From NCBI RefSeq assembly GCF_009801115.1, contig NZ_VTOL01000002.1, positions 186,001 through 250,000 of the forward strand: a stretch of DNA of 64,000 bases. The letters run 5' to 3'. The translations under genes were made by a program, and so were the position numbers. The DNA is from Dyadobacter sp. 3J3 (GTDB taxonomy: Bacteria; Bacteroidota; Bacteroidia; Cytophagales; Spirosomataceae). Positions 24,952 through 34,730 of the stretch are shown in pieces; the stretch's first letter is position 1, and each line of letters starts with the position of its first letter. Under the pieces are notes generated by a model. That model saw only the letters and a program-made list of their open reading frames with translations, was not told the origin of the DNA and ran no database searches.

Positions 24952-27101
24952 TATTTGTCTATTCCTTCCAAGGCAAACATGAAAGCATATTGAAGGGCAA
25001 TTTCTTTCAGATATTCAAATCTTCCGGAAGCTCCGCCGTGGCCGGCTTCCATATTGGTTTTTAAAAGCAAAATATTGTTATCTGTCTTGTGGGTTCTTAA
25101 ACGGGCCACCCATTTTGCCGGCTCAAAATATTGAACCTGACTGTCATGAAGTCCCGTTGTGACAAGCATATTCGGATAATCCTTTTTTTCTACATTATCA
25201 TAAGGTGAATATGATTTCATATAGTCATATGAATCTTTATTTTTAGGATTACCCCATTCATCAAACTCGTTGGTCGTCAACGGAATACTTTCATCCAGCA
25301 TCGTTGTAACAACATCAACAAAAGGAACATCCGCGATAATTCCGTGCCATAAATCCGGACGCATATTTGATATCGCACCCATCAATAATCCTCCTGCGCT
25401 TCCCCCTTCCGCATATAAATGAGCCGTTGAGGTATATTTTTGTTTGATCAAAAATTCGGCACAATCTATAAAATCAGTAAAGGTGTTTTTCTTTTTAAAC
25501 AATTTTCCGTCCTCATACCATTGACGTCCCATTTCCTGTCCACCGCGAACATGCGCGATGGCAAAAATAAATCCACGATCCAGCAGACTTAAACGGTTTG
25601 TACTAAAACCGGCGTCCATGCTATTTCCGTATGAACCATAAGCGTACAACAACAACGGAGCGTTTCCGTCCAGTTTTGTTCCTTTTTTATAAACCAGAGA
25701 AACGGGAATTCGTAGTCCGTCATGAGAAGTGGCGTACAATCTTTCGGTAACATATTGCTCCGGATCATACCCTCCAACGACTTCCTGGCGCTTCAACAAT
25801 TGCTTTTCTTTGGAAACCATACCGTAGTCGTAGGTCGAACCAGGTGTGGTTAGTGAAGTATAATAATAGCGTAGCGTTTCAGAATTATATTCCGGGTTGG
25901 CGCCGATATATGCAGCATAAGCAGGCTCGCCAAAATCTACATAATACTCAGAATCAGATTCTACGCTTTTGATCCGTAATTGCAAAAGACCATTTTTTCG
26001 TTCCGTAACAACCATGAATTTCTTGAAAACTTCGACACCTTCAATCAAAACATCTTTGCTCGTTGGAATTACTTCTTTCCAGTTTTCAACACCCGTTTTG
26101 TTCAAAGGCGTTTCCATCAATTTGAAATTGAGCGCATCTTTATTGGTAACGATCAGAAACTTATCATTCTGATGATCAATATCATACAACACATCTTTCA
26201 TTCTTGGCTGGAATACTTTGAATTTTCCTTCCGGTTTATCCGCTTCCAAAATGCTGTATTCCGAAGAAACCGTGGCCGACGAACCGATGATAATATATTT
26301 GCCGGATTTAGTTTTCCCTACGCCAATATAGTTGCTGTTATCCTTCTCTTTATAGACAACAACATCCTTTTTATCATCCTCTCCCAGCGTATGTCTTTTG
26401 ATTTCCTCGCTTAATAAGGTCTTGGGATTTGTTGCCGTGTAAAATAAAGTTTTATTATCATTTCCCCAGACAGATCCTCCGCTTGTTGGAAATATTGCAT
26501 CCTGATAAGTTTCGCCAGTTTCAAGATTTTTGATATAAATCGTGTATTGACGTCTCGAAACTGTATCGACTCCGTAGGCCAAAAGTTTATTATCCGGACT
26601 GATATTGAAACCGGACGCAGAATAATAAGGATGATTTTTCGCCATCGCATCTACGTCAAGCAAAATTTCTTCCGCAGCTTCCAGATTTCCTTTTTTGCGG
26701 CAATATTTAAAATATTGTTCTCCCTCTTCGCTTCTGGTATAATAGAAAAAACCATTTTTGAAAACCGGAACCGATTCATCTTTTTCTTTGATCCTGCCTT
26801 TCATTTCAGCGAAAAGATTTGTCTGAAATTGTTTTGTGGCAGCCATCATAGTATCAGTGTAAGCATTTTCTGCTTTCAGATAATCCACTACCTTGTTACT
26901 ATCAGGGCCTTCGGTAAAAAAATCAGCCATCCAGTAATATTCATCATTTCTTTTATCTCCGTGCATTCCCGTTTCGTGCGGTTTTTGATCTGCAACAGGA
27001 GGTTTTACGTCAGGCCATTTATATTGTTGATTCACTTCTTTACTATGGTTACAGGAAAAAAAGATAACGGCGAAAATGAGTAAAATAATTCGTTTTTGCA
27101 T
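24951..27101 (-). CDS. S9 family oligopeptidase B-like lipoprotein
   Basis: 716 residues. The signal peptide ends IFFSC (lipobox, Cys near 17), so it is a lipid-anchored periplasmic or outer-membrane enzyme, unlike cytosolic PtrB. An N-terminal seven-bladed propeller precedes the alpha/beta hydrolase domain with GSYGNSMDAGF, HVRGGQEMGRQWYEDG, nucleophile loop GGSAGG, and the His in MEAGHGG. The motif set is that of oligopeptidase B/prolyl oligopeptidase. Specificity for basic residues is inferred from family. Transcribed alone from ATG 27101. Confidence 0.92.
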   Translation of the reverse strand: MQKRIILLIFAVIFFSCNHSKEVNQQYKWPDVKPPVADQKPHETGMHGDKRNDEYYWMADFFTEGPDSNKVVDYLKAENAYTDTMMAATKQFQTNLFAEMKGRIKEKDESVPVFKNGFFYYTRSEEGEQYFKYCRKKGNLEAAEEILLDVDAMAKNHPYYSASGFNISPDNKLLAYGVDTVSRRQYTIYIKNLETGETYQDAIFPTSGGSVWGNDNKTLFYTATNPKTLLSEEIKRHTLGEDDKKDVVVYKEKDNSNYIGVGKTKSGKYIIIGSSATVSSEYSILEADKPEGKFKVFQPRMKDVLYDIDHQNDKFLIVTNKDALNFKLMETPLNKTGVENWKEVIPTSKDVLIEGVEVFKKFMVVTERKNGLLQLRIKSVESDSEYYVDFGEPAYAAYIGANPEYNSETLRYYYTSLTTPGSTYDYGMVSKEKQLLKRQEVVGGYDPEQYVTERLYATSHDGLRIPVSLVYKKGTKLDGNAPLLLYAYGSYGNSMDAGFSTNRLSLLDRGFIFAIAHVRGGQEMGRQWYEDGKLFKKKNTFTDFIDCAEFLIKQKYTSTAHLYAEGGSAGGLLMGAISNMRPDLWHGIIADVPFVDVVTTMLDESIPLTTNEFDEWGNPKNKDSYDYMKSYSPYDNVEKKDYPNMLVTTGLHDSQVQYFEPAKWVARLRTHKTDNNILLLKTNMEAGHGGASGRFEYLKEIALQYAFMFALEGIDK

Positions 27102-27128
27102 AATAATCCTGGTTTAAAAACAAAAAAG

Positions 27129-27164
27129 AAAGCTGCCGGTATACAAGATACGAACGGCAGCTTT
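27129..27164 (-). terminator. Terminator after collagen-like gene
   Basis: AAAGCTGCCG (27129-27138) and CGGCAGCTTT (27155-27164) form a 10-bp stem with a 16-nt loop, just past the 3' end of the collagen-like gene; T-rich on its own strand. Confidence 0.75.
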
Positions 27165-27203
27165 AATATTTTCAGCTAATTTTCTGAATTTCTAAATCCC
27201 ATC

Positions 27204-27761
27204 TTAATCCTGAATATTAAACAATTTTACGGCTTCTTCATAAGACAAGTTTTCATAGTTCATCATTCGAATTGCCTGACCGCCAGGGATTACCACATAA
27301 CGGAACTGGTATGTCGCAGATGGCTGCGCATTCCCGTCAAATGGCGTTGACCAAATTCTAAGCGTATTTAAAGCCAATGAAAAATCGATCAATTCCTCGG
27401 TAAAACCAGATTTTACAGTTACCGGCAGCTGACGGATCTGCGTATCTCCGAGTTTTAGATCTGCATAAACAAGCACAACACCTTTGTCCAGAATATCCTG
27501 TGTAATACGCGCAACCGGAATATCAATATAAGAACGCTGAACACTGTTAAAATTAATTCCAGTCCATGGACCGGCCGCTGCCCAGCTTGAATAAAATACA
27601 TTGGCAGTTCCTGGTGCTCCCGCTGCGCCGGCTGCTCCCGCTGGCCCTGTGGCTCCAACTCCTGCCGGACCTGCTGGCCCTTCCGGTCCTTTGCAAGCCT
27701 GCATCATTACCAATCCCAAACACAAAACCGCTAACGTAATTTGTTTTTTCATTGCTTTCAT
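27204..27761 (-). CDS. Collagen-like lipoprotein
   Basis: 185 residues. Signal ends in VMMQAC (lipobox, Cys near 23). Immediately after the lipidated Cys come about ten Gly-X-Y triplets (GPEGPAGPAGVGATGPAGAAG...), with one interrupted step, then a beta-rich C-terminal domain with no named family (TANVFYSSWAAAGPWTGI onward). The collagen stretch may trimerise the protein and act as a stalk that holds the C-terminal domain off the membrane. Similar proteins occur widely in Bacteroidota but their function is unknown. An alternative ATG three codons downstream (27752) is possible. Confidence 0.75.
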   Translation of the reverse strand: MKAMKKQITLAVLCLGLVMMQACKGPEGPAGPAGVGATGPAGAAGAAGAPGTANVFYSSWAAAGPWTGINFNSVQRSYIDIPVARITQDILDKGVVLVYADLKLGDTQIRQLPVTVKSGFTEELIDFSLALNTLRIWSTPFDGNAQPSATYQFRYVVIPGGQAIRMMNYENLSYEEAVKLFNIQD

Positions 27762-27882
27762 TTTTCTCTAATAACTGATAAGTCTCGCCTTAAAAATAAA
27801 GCGAAGATGCCAATTTGCGGAATCATAAGCAAAATTTGACCTGCATTTAGGTAAGTAAGTCTTAAAATAGTCAGCGTTGCAT

Positions 27883-27890
27883 TATCTTTG
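27883..27890 (+). promoter_or_regulatory. -7 promoter element of polA
   Basis: TATCTTTG is an exact TAnnTTTG match 23 bp before the polA ATG, a plausible distance. The -33 element is not clear. Confidence 0.55.
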
Positions 27891-27913
27891 ATTTTCGTTT
27901 ATAAAAGAATCTT

Positions 27914-30796
27914 ATGGAGAAACCCACCCAGAAGCTATTTTTGCTCGACGCCATGGCGTTGATTTACCGTGCACATTTTGCCTTTATCAAAGCACCCAGA
28001 ATTACGTCGAAAGGCATGAATACCAGTGCGGTATTTGGCTTTACCAATACATTACTGGAAGTTTTGCAAAAGGAAAAACCAACGCACATCGGTGTAGCTT
28101 TTGATACTTCCGCACCTACTTTCCGGCATATTGAATATCCTGCCTACAAAGCACAGCGCGAAGCTCAGCCGGAGGATATCAGCGTGGCCATTCCTTATGT
28201 CAAAAAATTATTGGAAGCGATGTGTATTCCAATTTTAATTCTGGATGGTTTTGAGGCTGATGATATTATTGGCACAATCGCAAAGGAAGCTTCCAAAGCT
28301 AATTTTGAAGTTTTCATGATGACTCCCGATAAGGATTTTGGCCAGCTCGTGGAGGAGCATGTACATATATATAAGCCTGCGTTCATGGGCAAAGGCGCTG
28401 AAAAACTTGGTATCAATGAAATTTTGGAACGCTGGCAAATCCAGCGTATCGACCAGGTTATTGATATGCTGGGGTTAATGGGTGATGCGGTCGATAACAT
28501 ACCGGGAATTCCGGGTGTGGGAGAAAAAACGGCACAAAAACTCATTGCTGAATATGATACGATAGAAAATCTTCTTGTCCATGCGGATGAAATAAAGGGA
28601 AAGCTGGGTGAAAAAGTTCGTGAACATGGTGCGCAGGCACTTTTAAGCAAAAGACTGGCTACCATTGATATTCAGGTTCCGGTACCTTTTGATGCGGAAG
28701 ATCTGACCATTTGCGGTGCTAATCCTGATAAAGTAAATGCGCTGTTTGATGAACTTGAATTTAAAACATTACGCCAGCGCATTTTAGGAAGTGGGATGCC
28801 TGCTGTTAACACGCCAGCGCCACAGACAAAAGTGGTTGATAAAAAAGGACAGTACGATTTATTTGGAAATGCCGTTGCCAGCGAAACGGTAGCTACCCAG
28901 CAAAACACCGATATTTCTAATTTCGAATCTTCCGTTTCGGGTAATTTTGAAGGAGAAGAATCTGATATTCCGCTTCTGGCGAAAAAGACGATTGACAATA
29001 CTTTCCACCGCTACCATACTGTTGATACGCCGGAAGCGCTAAAAAGTCTGGCGCATTATCTGAGTTTGCAAACTGCTTTTTGTTTTGATACTGAAACAAC
29101 GGCGCTGGAAACTATTGACGCCGAACTTGTAGGCTTATCATTTGCCTATCTTCCGGGAGAGGCTTTTTATGTTCCTGTTCCGGCTGACAAAGTAATAGCA
29201 CAGGAAATTGTAGAATATTTCAGGGAGGTTTTTGAAAATGAAAAAATTGAAAAAATTGCACAGAATGTAAAATATGATATTCTGGTACTGAAAAATTACA
29301 ATATTGAAGTAAAAGGAAAGTTGCAGGATACCATGATTGCACACTACCTTCTTGAACCGGATAAACGTCATGGAATGGATATCCTGGCTGAAAGTTACCT
29401 GAATTATACACCCGTATCAATCACTTCTTTAATTGGAAAAAAAGGGGTAAAACAAGGAAATATGCGTGATGTTTCTATTGCAGAGGCAACGCAGTATGCT
29501 GGTGAAGATGCCGATATTACCTTACAGCTTAACAATATTTTTGTTAAAGAACTTCCAAAATACAACGCTGAAAAGTTATTTCAAGACGTAGAAATGCCTC
29601 TTGTACAGGTTTTGGCTACGATGGAAAATACGGGAGTGCGTCTCGACATTGGCGCTTTGGCAGATATGTCACTGGTATTGGAAGGTGATTTAAGAAAAAC
29701 AGAATCCGAGATTTTTGAAATTGCCGGTCAGTCGTTCAACATTGGTTCTCCAAAACAATTGGGTGAAGTTTTGTTTGATAAAATGAAGCTGATCGAAAAG
29801 CCAAAAAAAACCAAAACCGGGCAATATGCTACTGGCGAGGAGATTCTTTCTGAACTAGAAGGACAATTTGAAATTGCCCGGAAAATTCTTGATTACCGCG
29901 AACTGCAAAAGCTGAAATCCACCTATGTGGATGCGCTGCCTACGCTGGTAAGTCCACGCACCGGGAGAATTCATACTTCATACAATCAGGCAGTTGCAGC
30001 GACGGGAAGGTTAAGTTCAACAAATCCTAACCTTCAAAATATTCCAATTCGTACGCCAAGAGGGCGGGAAATCCGTAAAGCATTTATTCCTGACAATGAC
30101 GATTTCCAGATTTTATCGGCGGATTATTCGCAAATAGAATTACGTATAATGGCAGCGTTCAGTGAAGACGCCAGTATGATCGAAGCCTTTAATCAAGGCC
30201 GGGATATTCACGCGACAACGGCCAGTAAAGTTTTCAAAGTCGATTTGACGGATGTGACTTCTGATATGCGCAGAAAAGCCAAAATGGTCAACTTTGGTAT
30301 AATTTACGGTATTTCAGCATTTGGACTTGGGCAACGCCTGTCTATACCACGTGGCGAAGCTTCGGAAATAATCAAATCGTACTTTGAAGAATTCCCAGCA
30401 GTAAAACAGTACATGGACAAGGTCGTTTTCGACGCACGTGACCAGCATTTTGTAGAAACGATTTTAGGAAGAAGAAGATATCTTCCCGATATCAATTCCC
30501 GCAATCAGACAAACCGTGGATTTGCGGAGCGAAATGCAATTAATGCGCCGATACAAGGTTCAGCGGCTGATATGATTAAAGTCGCGATGATTAATATTCA
30601 TGATTTTATCAAAAACGAAAACCTGAGATCCCGCATGATTTTACAGGTTCATGATGAACTTGTATTTGACGTACATCGTGATGAAGTTGATTTTTTGAAA
30701 GAGAAAGTTGACGAACTTATGCGTAATGCTATTCCGTTGCAAGTTAAAATGGAAACCGGTATCGGCATCGGTGCCAACTGGCTCGAAGCACATTAA
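27914..30796 (+). CDS. polA: DNA polymerase I
   Basis: 960 residues with all three domains. The 5'-3' exonuclease spans about 1-300 (FLLDAMALIYRAHFA, ADDIIGT, GDAVDNIPGIPGVGEKTA). The 3'-5' exonuclease is about 370-560 and retains the DxE proofreading motif (CFDTETTAL). The polymerase domain has motif A ADYSQIELR, motif B RRKAKMVNFGIIYG and motif C QVHDELVF. It fills gaps and removes RNA primers. The 300-375 linker is poorly conserved and Asn/Ser-rich. Monocistronic, with its own hairpin terminator. Confidence 0.97.
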   Translation: MEKPTQKLFLLDAMALIYRAHFAFIKAPRITSKGMNTSAVFGFTNTLLEVLQKEKPTHIGVAFDTSAPTFRHIEYPAYKAQREAQPEDISVAIPYVKKLLEAMCIPILILDGFEADDIIGTIAKEASKANFEVFMMTPDKDFGQLVEEHVHIYKPAFMGKGAEKLGINEILERWQIQRIDQVIDMLGLMGDAVDNIPGIPGVGEKTAQKLIAEYDTIENLLVHADEIKGKLGEKVREHGAQALLSKRLATIDIQVPVPFDAEDLTICGANPDKVNALFDELEFKTLRQRILGSGMPAVNTPAPQTKVVDKKGQYDLFGNAVASETVATQQNTDISNFESSVSGNFEGEESDIPLLAKKTIDNTFHRYHTVDTPEALKSLAHYLSLQTAFCFDTETTALETIDAELVGLSFAYLPGEAFYVPVPADKVIAQEIVEYFREVFENEKIEKIAQNVKYDILVLKNYNIEVKGKLQDTMIAHYLLEPDKRHGMDILAESYLNYTPVSITSLIGKKGVKQGNMRDVSIAEATQYAGEDADITLQLNNIFVKELPKYNAEKLFQDVEMPLVQVLATMENTGVRLDIGALADMSLVLEGDLRKTESEIFEIAGQSFNIGSPKQLGEVLFDKMKLIEKPKKTKTGQYATGEEILSELEGQFEIARKILDYRELQKLKSTYVDALPTLVSPRTGRIHTSYNQAVAATGRLSSTNPNLQNIPIRTPRGREIRKAFIPDNDDFQILSADYSQIELRIMAAFSEDASMIEAFNQGRDIHATTASKVFKVDLTDVTSDMRRKAKMVNFGIIYGISAFGLGQRLSIPRGEASEIIKSYFEEFPAVKQYMDKVVFDARDQHFVETILGRRRYLPDINSRNQTNRGFAERNAINAPIQGSAADMIKVAMINIHDFIKNENLRSRMILQVHDELVFDVHRDEVDFLKEKVDELMRNAIPLQVKMETGIGIGANWLEAH

Positions 30797-30820
30797 TATA
30801 ACACTTAAAAGTGATCAATT

Positions 30821-30866
30821 AAAAAGCCCTATTTGTATCTAAACGATGCAAATAGGGCTTTTTCCG
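30821..30866 (+). terminator. Terminator after polA
   Basis: AAAAAGCCCTATTTG (30821-30835) pairs perfectly with CAAATAGGGCTTTTT (30849-30863), followed by more T. Confidence 0.9.
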
Positions 30867-31356
30867 TTTTTACCCTGCACTTATTTTTGTCTCATTATCT
30901 TCTTGTCACCTTGTTAAATGTCATCGATTTCTGAGCTGCACAAATTTAAAAAACAAGGAATTGAAAGGATGTTCGAATTAAAAAATAAATCATCTTATAG
31001 TTACAAATAAAATTTAGTCATAGAATTTCAGGAAATCGTTATGCTTTTATCAAATATTTAAAATTTGTAAACAAACAATAGTGATTAATCATAACTTATA
31101 GTAAGTAAATTAAATTTTTTAATATTATTAACTTTATCTTATAATACTCATTATTAATATGTTGTATTAGAAAAATTTTAAAATAATAATTTGATTATCT
31201 AATTATTACCTGTATTTTGGTTTGTTAATAATTCATTAATAATTAAGTAATACTATACAAGTAATTTTGCGCATTCATAATTCAGGCCTTTTCAAGTCCT
31301 TTTTATGTCCTAAAATCTTTTGCCCAAAATTTTTCACTTTTAACTACTTAAACTTT
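30867..31356. other. Long AT-rich leader/promoter region of susC-1
   Basis: No gene. 31070-31260 is extremely AT-rich. A TAATTTTG -7 element is at 31262-31269; from there an mRNA leader of about 80 nt would precede the SusC start. Confidence 0.5.
31262..31269 (+). promoter_or_regulatory. -7 promoter element of susC-1
   Basis: TAATTTTG, an exact TAnnTTTG match, 88 bp before the susC-1 ATG. No -33 TTG at standard spacing. Confidence 0.45.
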
Positions 31357-34300
31357 ATGAAACGATCTTTACGAGTGCGAAACAGGATGCTCTTGCCCTG
31401 GAGGCAGGTCCTGATTGCTTTGCTCATGATCCAGTTGTGTTTTGTCCCGGATTTGTTCGCCCAGGTGCGTACCGTTGAAGGAACTGTTAAATCAGTTTCA
31501 GACGGCCAGCCAATCCCTGGTGCTTCTATTGTATTGAAAGGCACAACGACGGGAACTAACACTGACGAAAATGGTCATTACAAAATCACTGTTGCAGATG
31601 GTGGCAGTACGATAATGTTTTCGGCGATCGGTTTCCTCAAACAGGAAATGGTTGTTGGGAACAAATCGATGATGGATATTGACCTGGCAACAGATACCCG
31701 CGAATTGTCGGAAGTGGTTGTAACGGCCCTTGGTATCAAAAAAGAAACCAGAAAACTTGGTTACTCAGTACAGGAAGTAAAAGGTGAAGACCTTACCATG
31801 GCACGTGACCAGAACCCTATTACCGGACTTATCGGAAAAGTGGCTGGTTTGTCAGTTGGACCTTCTGCTGAAATGTTAAGAAAGCCAACTGTCATTTTGA
31901 GGGGTAACGAAATCAGCCTTTATGTGGTTGATGGTGTGCCTATTAGCTCAGACACATGGAACATAAGCCCGGACGATATTGAAACCTATACCGTTTTGAA
32001 AGGCCCAACTGCTGCTGCACTTTATGGTAGCCGCGCCCAATACGGAGCCATTTTGATCACTACAAAAAAAGGCAACAAGAAAAAAGGATGGAATGTTGAA
32101 TTCAACTCAACGAATGCCATCGACAAAGGTTTTCTTGCTTTTCCAAGAACGCAGGATGAATACGGCGGTGGAGAAAACCAGCTTTATGCGTTCGGTGACG
32201 GAAAAGGTGGCGGACTTAATGACAATGACTATGATGTTTGGGGACCAAAATTCCGTGGTCAGTTAATTCCGCAGTATGACGGTAAATACGATCCGAATCA
32301 GGAATTTGTCACAACCTTCCCTGGCGGATATCAGTATAAAGGACACATCACTCCTACTCCTTACGTGGCGCGTGGAAAAAATAACCTGCAACGTTTCTTA
32401 CAAACAGGTTTTCAAAGCACAAATAATATTTCTTTGAGCACAAGCGGTGATAATTACAGTCTGCGTTTTTCAGCTTCGCATTCAACACAAAAAAGTATTA
32501 TTCCAAACAACGCAGTTAACATTACGAACTTCAACATGTTCGGTTCTTTCAACCCTACAACGCGTTTGAAAATTGATGCAAACTTAAATTTGAACCGTCA
32601 GTATTCTCCAAACTTCCCGGATGTTGATTACGGTCCGAATAGTTTGATCTATAACGTAGCGGTTTGGACAGGTGCTGACTGGGATGTTGAATCTCCTGAT
32701 ATTAAAGGAATCTGGCAGGATGGAAAAGTGGGAACGCAGTCTGTATTTGCAGAATATCAGCGTTACCACAATCCATGGTTCCAGGTAAAAGAATGGACCA
32801 GAGGTCATTACAAAACGGACATTTTCGGATATGTTTCGGGTAATTTCAAAATTAACGAGCATCTGAACGTCAACGCCCGTACCCAGGTAACGACTTACAA
32901 CTTACTTCGGACTGAAAAAATGCCTTATTCTGCTCACCCGTATGGACGTGATCAAAACAAAGGTGATTACCGTGAAGACCGCAGAAACTTGTTTGAAAAT
33001 AACACAGATGCGCAGTTTAACTACAATTACAATATTGGTAAATTTTTCAATCTTACCGGTTTTGTGGGTGGAAATGCACGTTTGTTTACTTACAATTCAA
33101 GCTTTACTTCTACGGATTATCTGAGTGTTCCGGGCGTTTACAGTTTCAGTAATTCACTTAATGCAATTCAGGCGAGCAGTTTTGACTCCAAAATGAGAGT
33201 TTATAGCGGGTATGCTTCTATGGATGCATCTTTCGGAAAATATGCCACACTTGCCCTTACTGGTCGTGTTGACAAATCTTCTGCTTTGCCAAGTGGAAAC
33301 AATAGCTATTTTTACCCTAGCGTATCTGTTGCTTCTCCAATTTCTGATTACATTAAACTTCCGGAAATTATTTCTTTCCTGAAAGTTAGAGGATCTTTTG
33401 CTGCAATCCATGGAGATGCTACCAGTGCAACCGTTGGTGTTGCTCCTTTTAATTCCATTACAGCACTTGGTGCAAGCCCAACAGGAAATTCCTTGACCGA
33501 TTATCCATTAGGTTATGGAAGCAACTATGAGTCTCCTTATGGCGGACCGGATTTTTCTCTTTCTTCGGTTTATTCAACAGCAAAGCCATATAACAGTCAG
33601 ACTGCCGCTTATTACACCAGCAATATTTACGACCCTGGAATTAAGACTTTCAACCGTGTAAACTTTGAAGGTGGTGTTGATGCCAAATTCTTACAAAATC
33701 GTTTGGGACTTAGCCTTACTGCTTTCCAATATCTTGACGGTCCTAAAATTTTGCAAAACCCGATTTCTTCTGCGACCGGATACAGCTTCTATTACCTGAA
33801 TGCTTTGAAGACTAAGAAAACTGGTTATGAAGTTTCCTTGACAGGAACACCTATCAAAACAGCCGATTTCAGCTGGGACGTTTTGGTGAATTACAGTTCT
33901 TTCAAAGAAGTTTATAATGAATTACCGGAAGGACAATCTGTTTATAAAACTTATTTCCACAAAGGAGATCGTGTTGACAAATTTTACAGCAGCGCATTCC
34001 TGAAAACTACGGATGGAAAAGTAATTTACAATAGCTCAGGATCACCGTTGGCAAACTCAACACAGCAGTTCCTTGGCTATTTAAATGCCAAATTTGCGTG
34101 GAGCGTTTATAACAAATTTGCTTATAAAAGTTTCTCTCTTGGTTTCCAGTTTGACGGCCGTGTTGGTGGAAAAACGGCAGATTACATGCACAACAAAACC
34201 ATGCGTGGCGGAAGAAATATCGAAACCACTTCGGGCGCACTTGGTGTAGCACGTGACCTGGATGATCAACATGCAGGTGATCCAAATTACAAAGGAAGTT

Positions 34301-34710
34301 ATGTGGGTGATGGTGTTGTTGTTGCAAATGGACAAGCTATCAACCTTGATTCTCAGACAGGTGCTATTTTGAATTATAGCGAATTGCAATTCTCTCCTAA
34401 TACAAGTGTAAAATCTGTGCAGTCATGGGTAAGCTCGTATTACGGTGTAACTGAGGCAAACTTGATGAGCAAAACATACGCCAAGCTGCGTGAGGTAACT
34501 TTTGGATACACAATCCCGGCAAAAATCCTGGGTAATTCATTTATCAAAAAAGTAACCGTTTCACTGGTTGGACGTAACCTTATCTATTTCTACAAAGACA
34601 AGCGCTTTAAAGACGTTGATCTTGACCAGTACAATACGGGAGGAACGGATACAGCCTTACAGTCCCCAACCACGCGCAGATACGGGTTCAACCTAAACGT
34701 ATTATTTTAA
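31357..34710 (+). CDS. SusC/RagA family TonB-linked outer-membrane transporter
   Basis: The ATG at 31357 (MKRSLRVRNRM) was chosen because a signal peptide ends at LFAQV; the open frame upstream to 31267 is not needed. 1117 residues. N-terminal carboxypeptidase-regulatory-like domain (about 30-115, GTVKSVSDGQPIPGASIVLKGT), TonB box/plug start EVVVTALGIKKETRKLGYS, plug and 22-strand barrel, ending FNLNVLF. It imports bulky nutrients with the SusD lipoprotein 20 bp downstream. It lacks the STN domain of the second SusC, consistent with no sigma/anti-sigma pair nearby. Substrate unknown. Confidence 0.95.
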   Translation: MKRSLRVRNRMLLPWRQVLIALLMIQLCFVPDLFAQVRTVEGTVKSVSDGQPIPGASIVLKGTTTGTNTDENGHYKITVADGGSTIMFSAIGFLKQEMVVGNKSMMDIDLATDTRELSEVVVTALGIKKETRKLGYSVQEVKGEDLTMARDQNPITGLIGKVAGLSVGPSAEMLRKPTVILRGNEISLYVVDGVPISSDTWNISPDDIETYTVLKGPTAAALYGSRAQYGAILITTKKGNKKKGWNVEFNSTNAIDKGFLAFPRTQDEYGGGENQLYAFGDGKGGGLNDNDYDVWGPKFRGQLIPQYDGKYDPNQEFVTTFPGGYQYKGHITPTPYVARGKNNLQRFLQTGFQSTNNISLSTSGDNYSLRFSASHSTQKSIIPNNAVNITNFNMFGSFNPTTRLKIDANLNLNRQYSPNFPDVDYGPNSLIYNVAVWTGADWDVESPDIKGIWQDGKVGTQSVFAEYQRYHNPWFQVKEWTRGHYKTDIFGYVSGNFKINEHLNVNARTQVTTYNLLRTEKMPYSAHPYGRDQNKGDYREDRRNLFENNTDAQFNYNYNIGKFFNLTGFVGGNARLFTYNSSFTSTDYLSVPGVYSFSNSLNAIQASSFDSKMRVYSGYASMDASFGKYATLALTGRVDKSSALPSGNNSYFYPSVSVASPISDYIKLPEIISFLKVRGSFAAIHGDATSATVGVAPFNSITALGASPTGNSLTDYPLGYGSNYESPYGGPDFSLSSVYSTAKPYNSQTAAYYTSNIYDPGIKTFNRVNFEGGVDAKFLQNRLGLSLTAFQYLDGPKILQNPISSATGYSFYYLNALKTKKTGYEVSLTGTPIKTADFSWDVLVNYSSFKEVYNELPEGQSVYKTYFHKGDRVDKFYSSAFLKTTDGKVIYNSSGSPLANSTQQFLGYLNAKFAWSVYNKFAYKSFSLGFQFDGRVGGKTADYMHNKTMRGGRNIETTSGALGVARDLDDQHAGDPNYKGSYVGDGVVVANGQAINLDSQTGAILNYSELQFSPNTSVKSVQSWVSSYYGVTEANLMSKTYAKLREVTFGYTIPAKILGNSFIKKVTVSLVGRNLIYFYKDKRFKDVDLDQYNTGGTDTALQSPTTRRYGFNLNVLF

Positions 34711-34730
34711 TCAGTACAAAAGCATTAAAA

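Noticed and set aside
26547..27083. 178-codon plus-strand ORF opposite the S9 peptidase
   Set aside because: Shadow frame of a well-supported gene; Phe/Ile-rich composition typical of antisense frames.
28195..28665. 156-codon minus-strand ORF inside polA
   Set aside because: Antisense shadow of the polA exonuclease domain; no motif or promoter.
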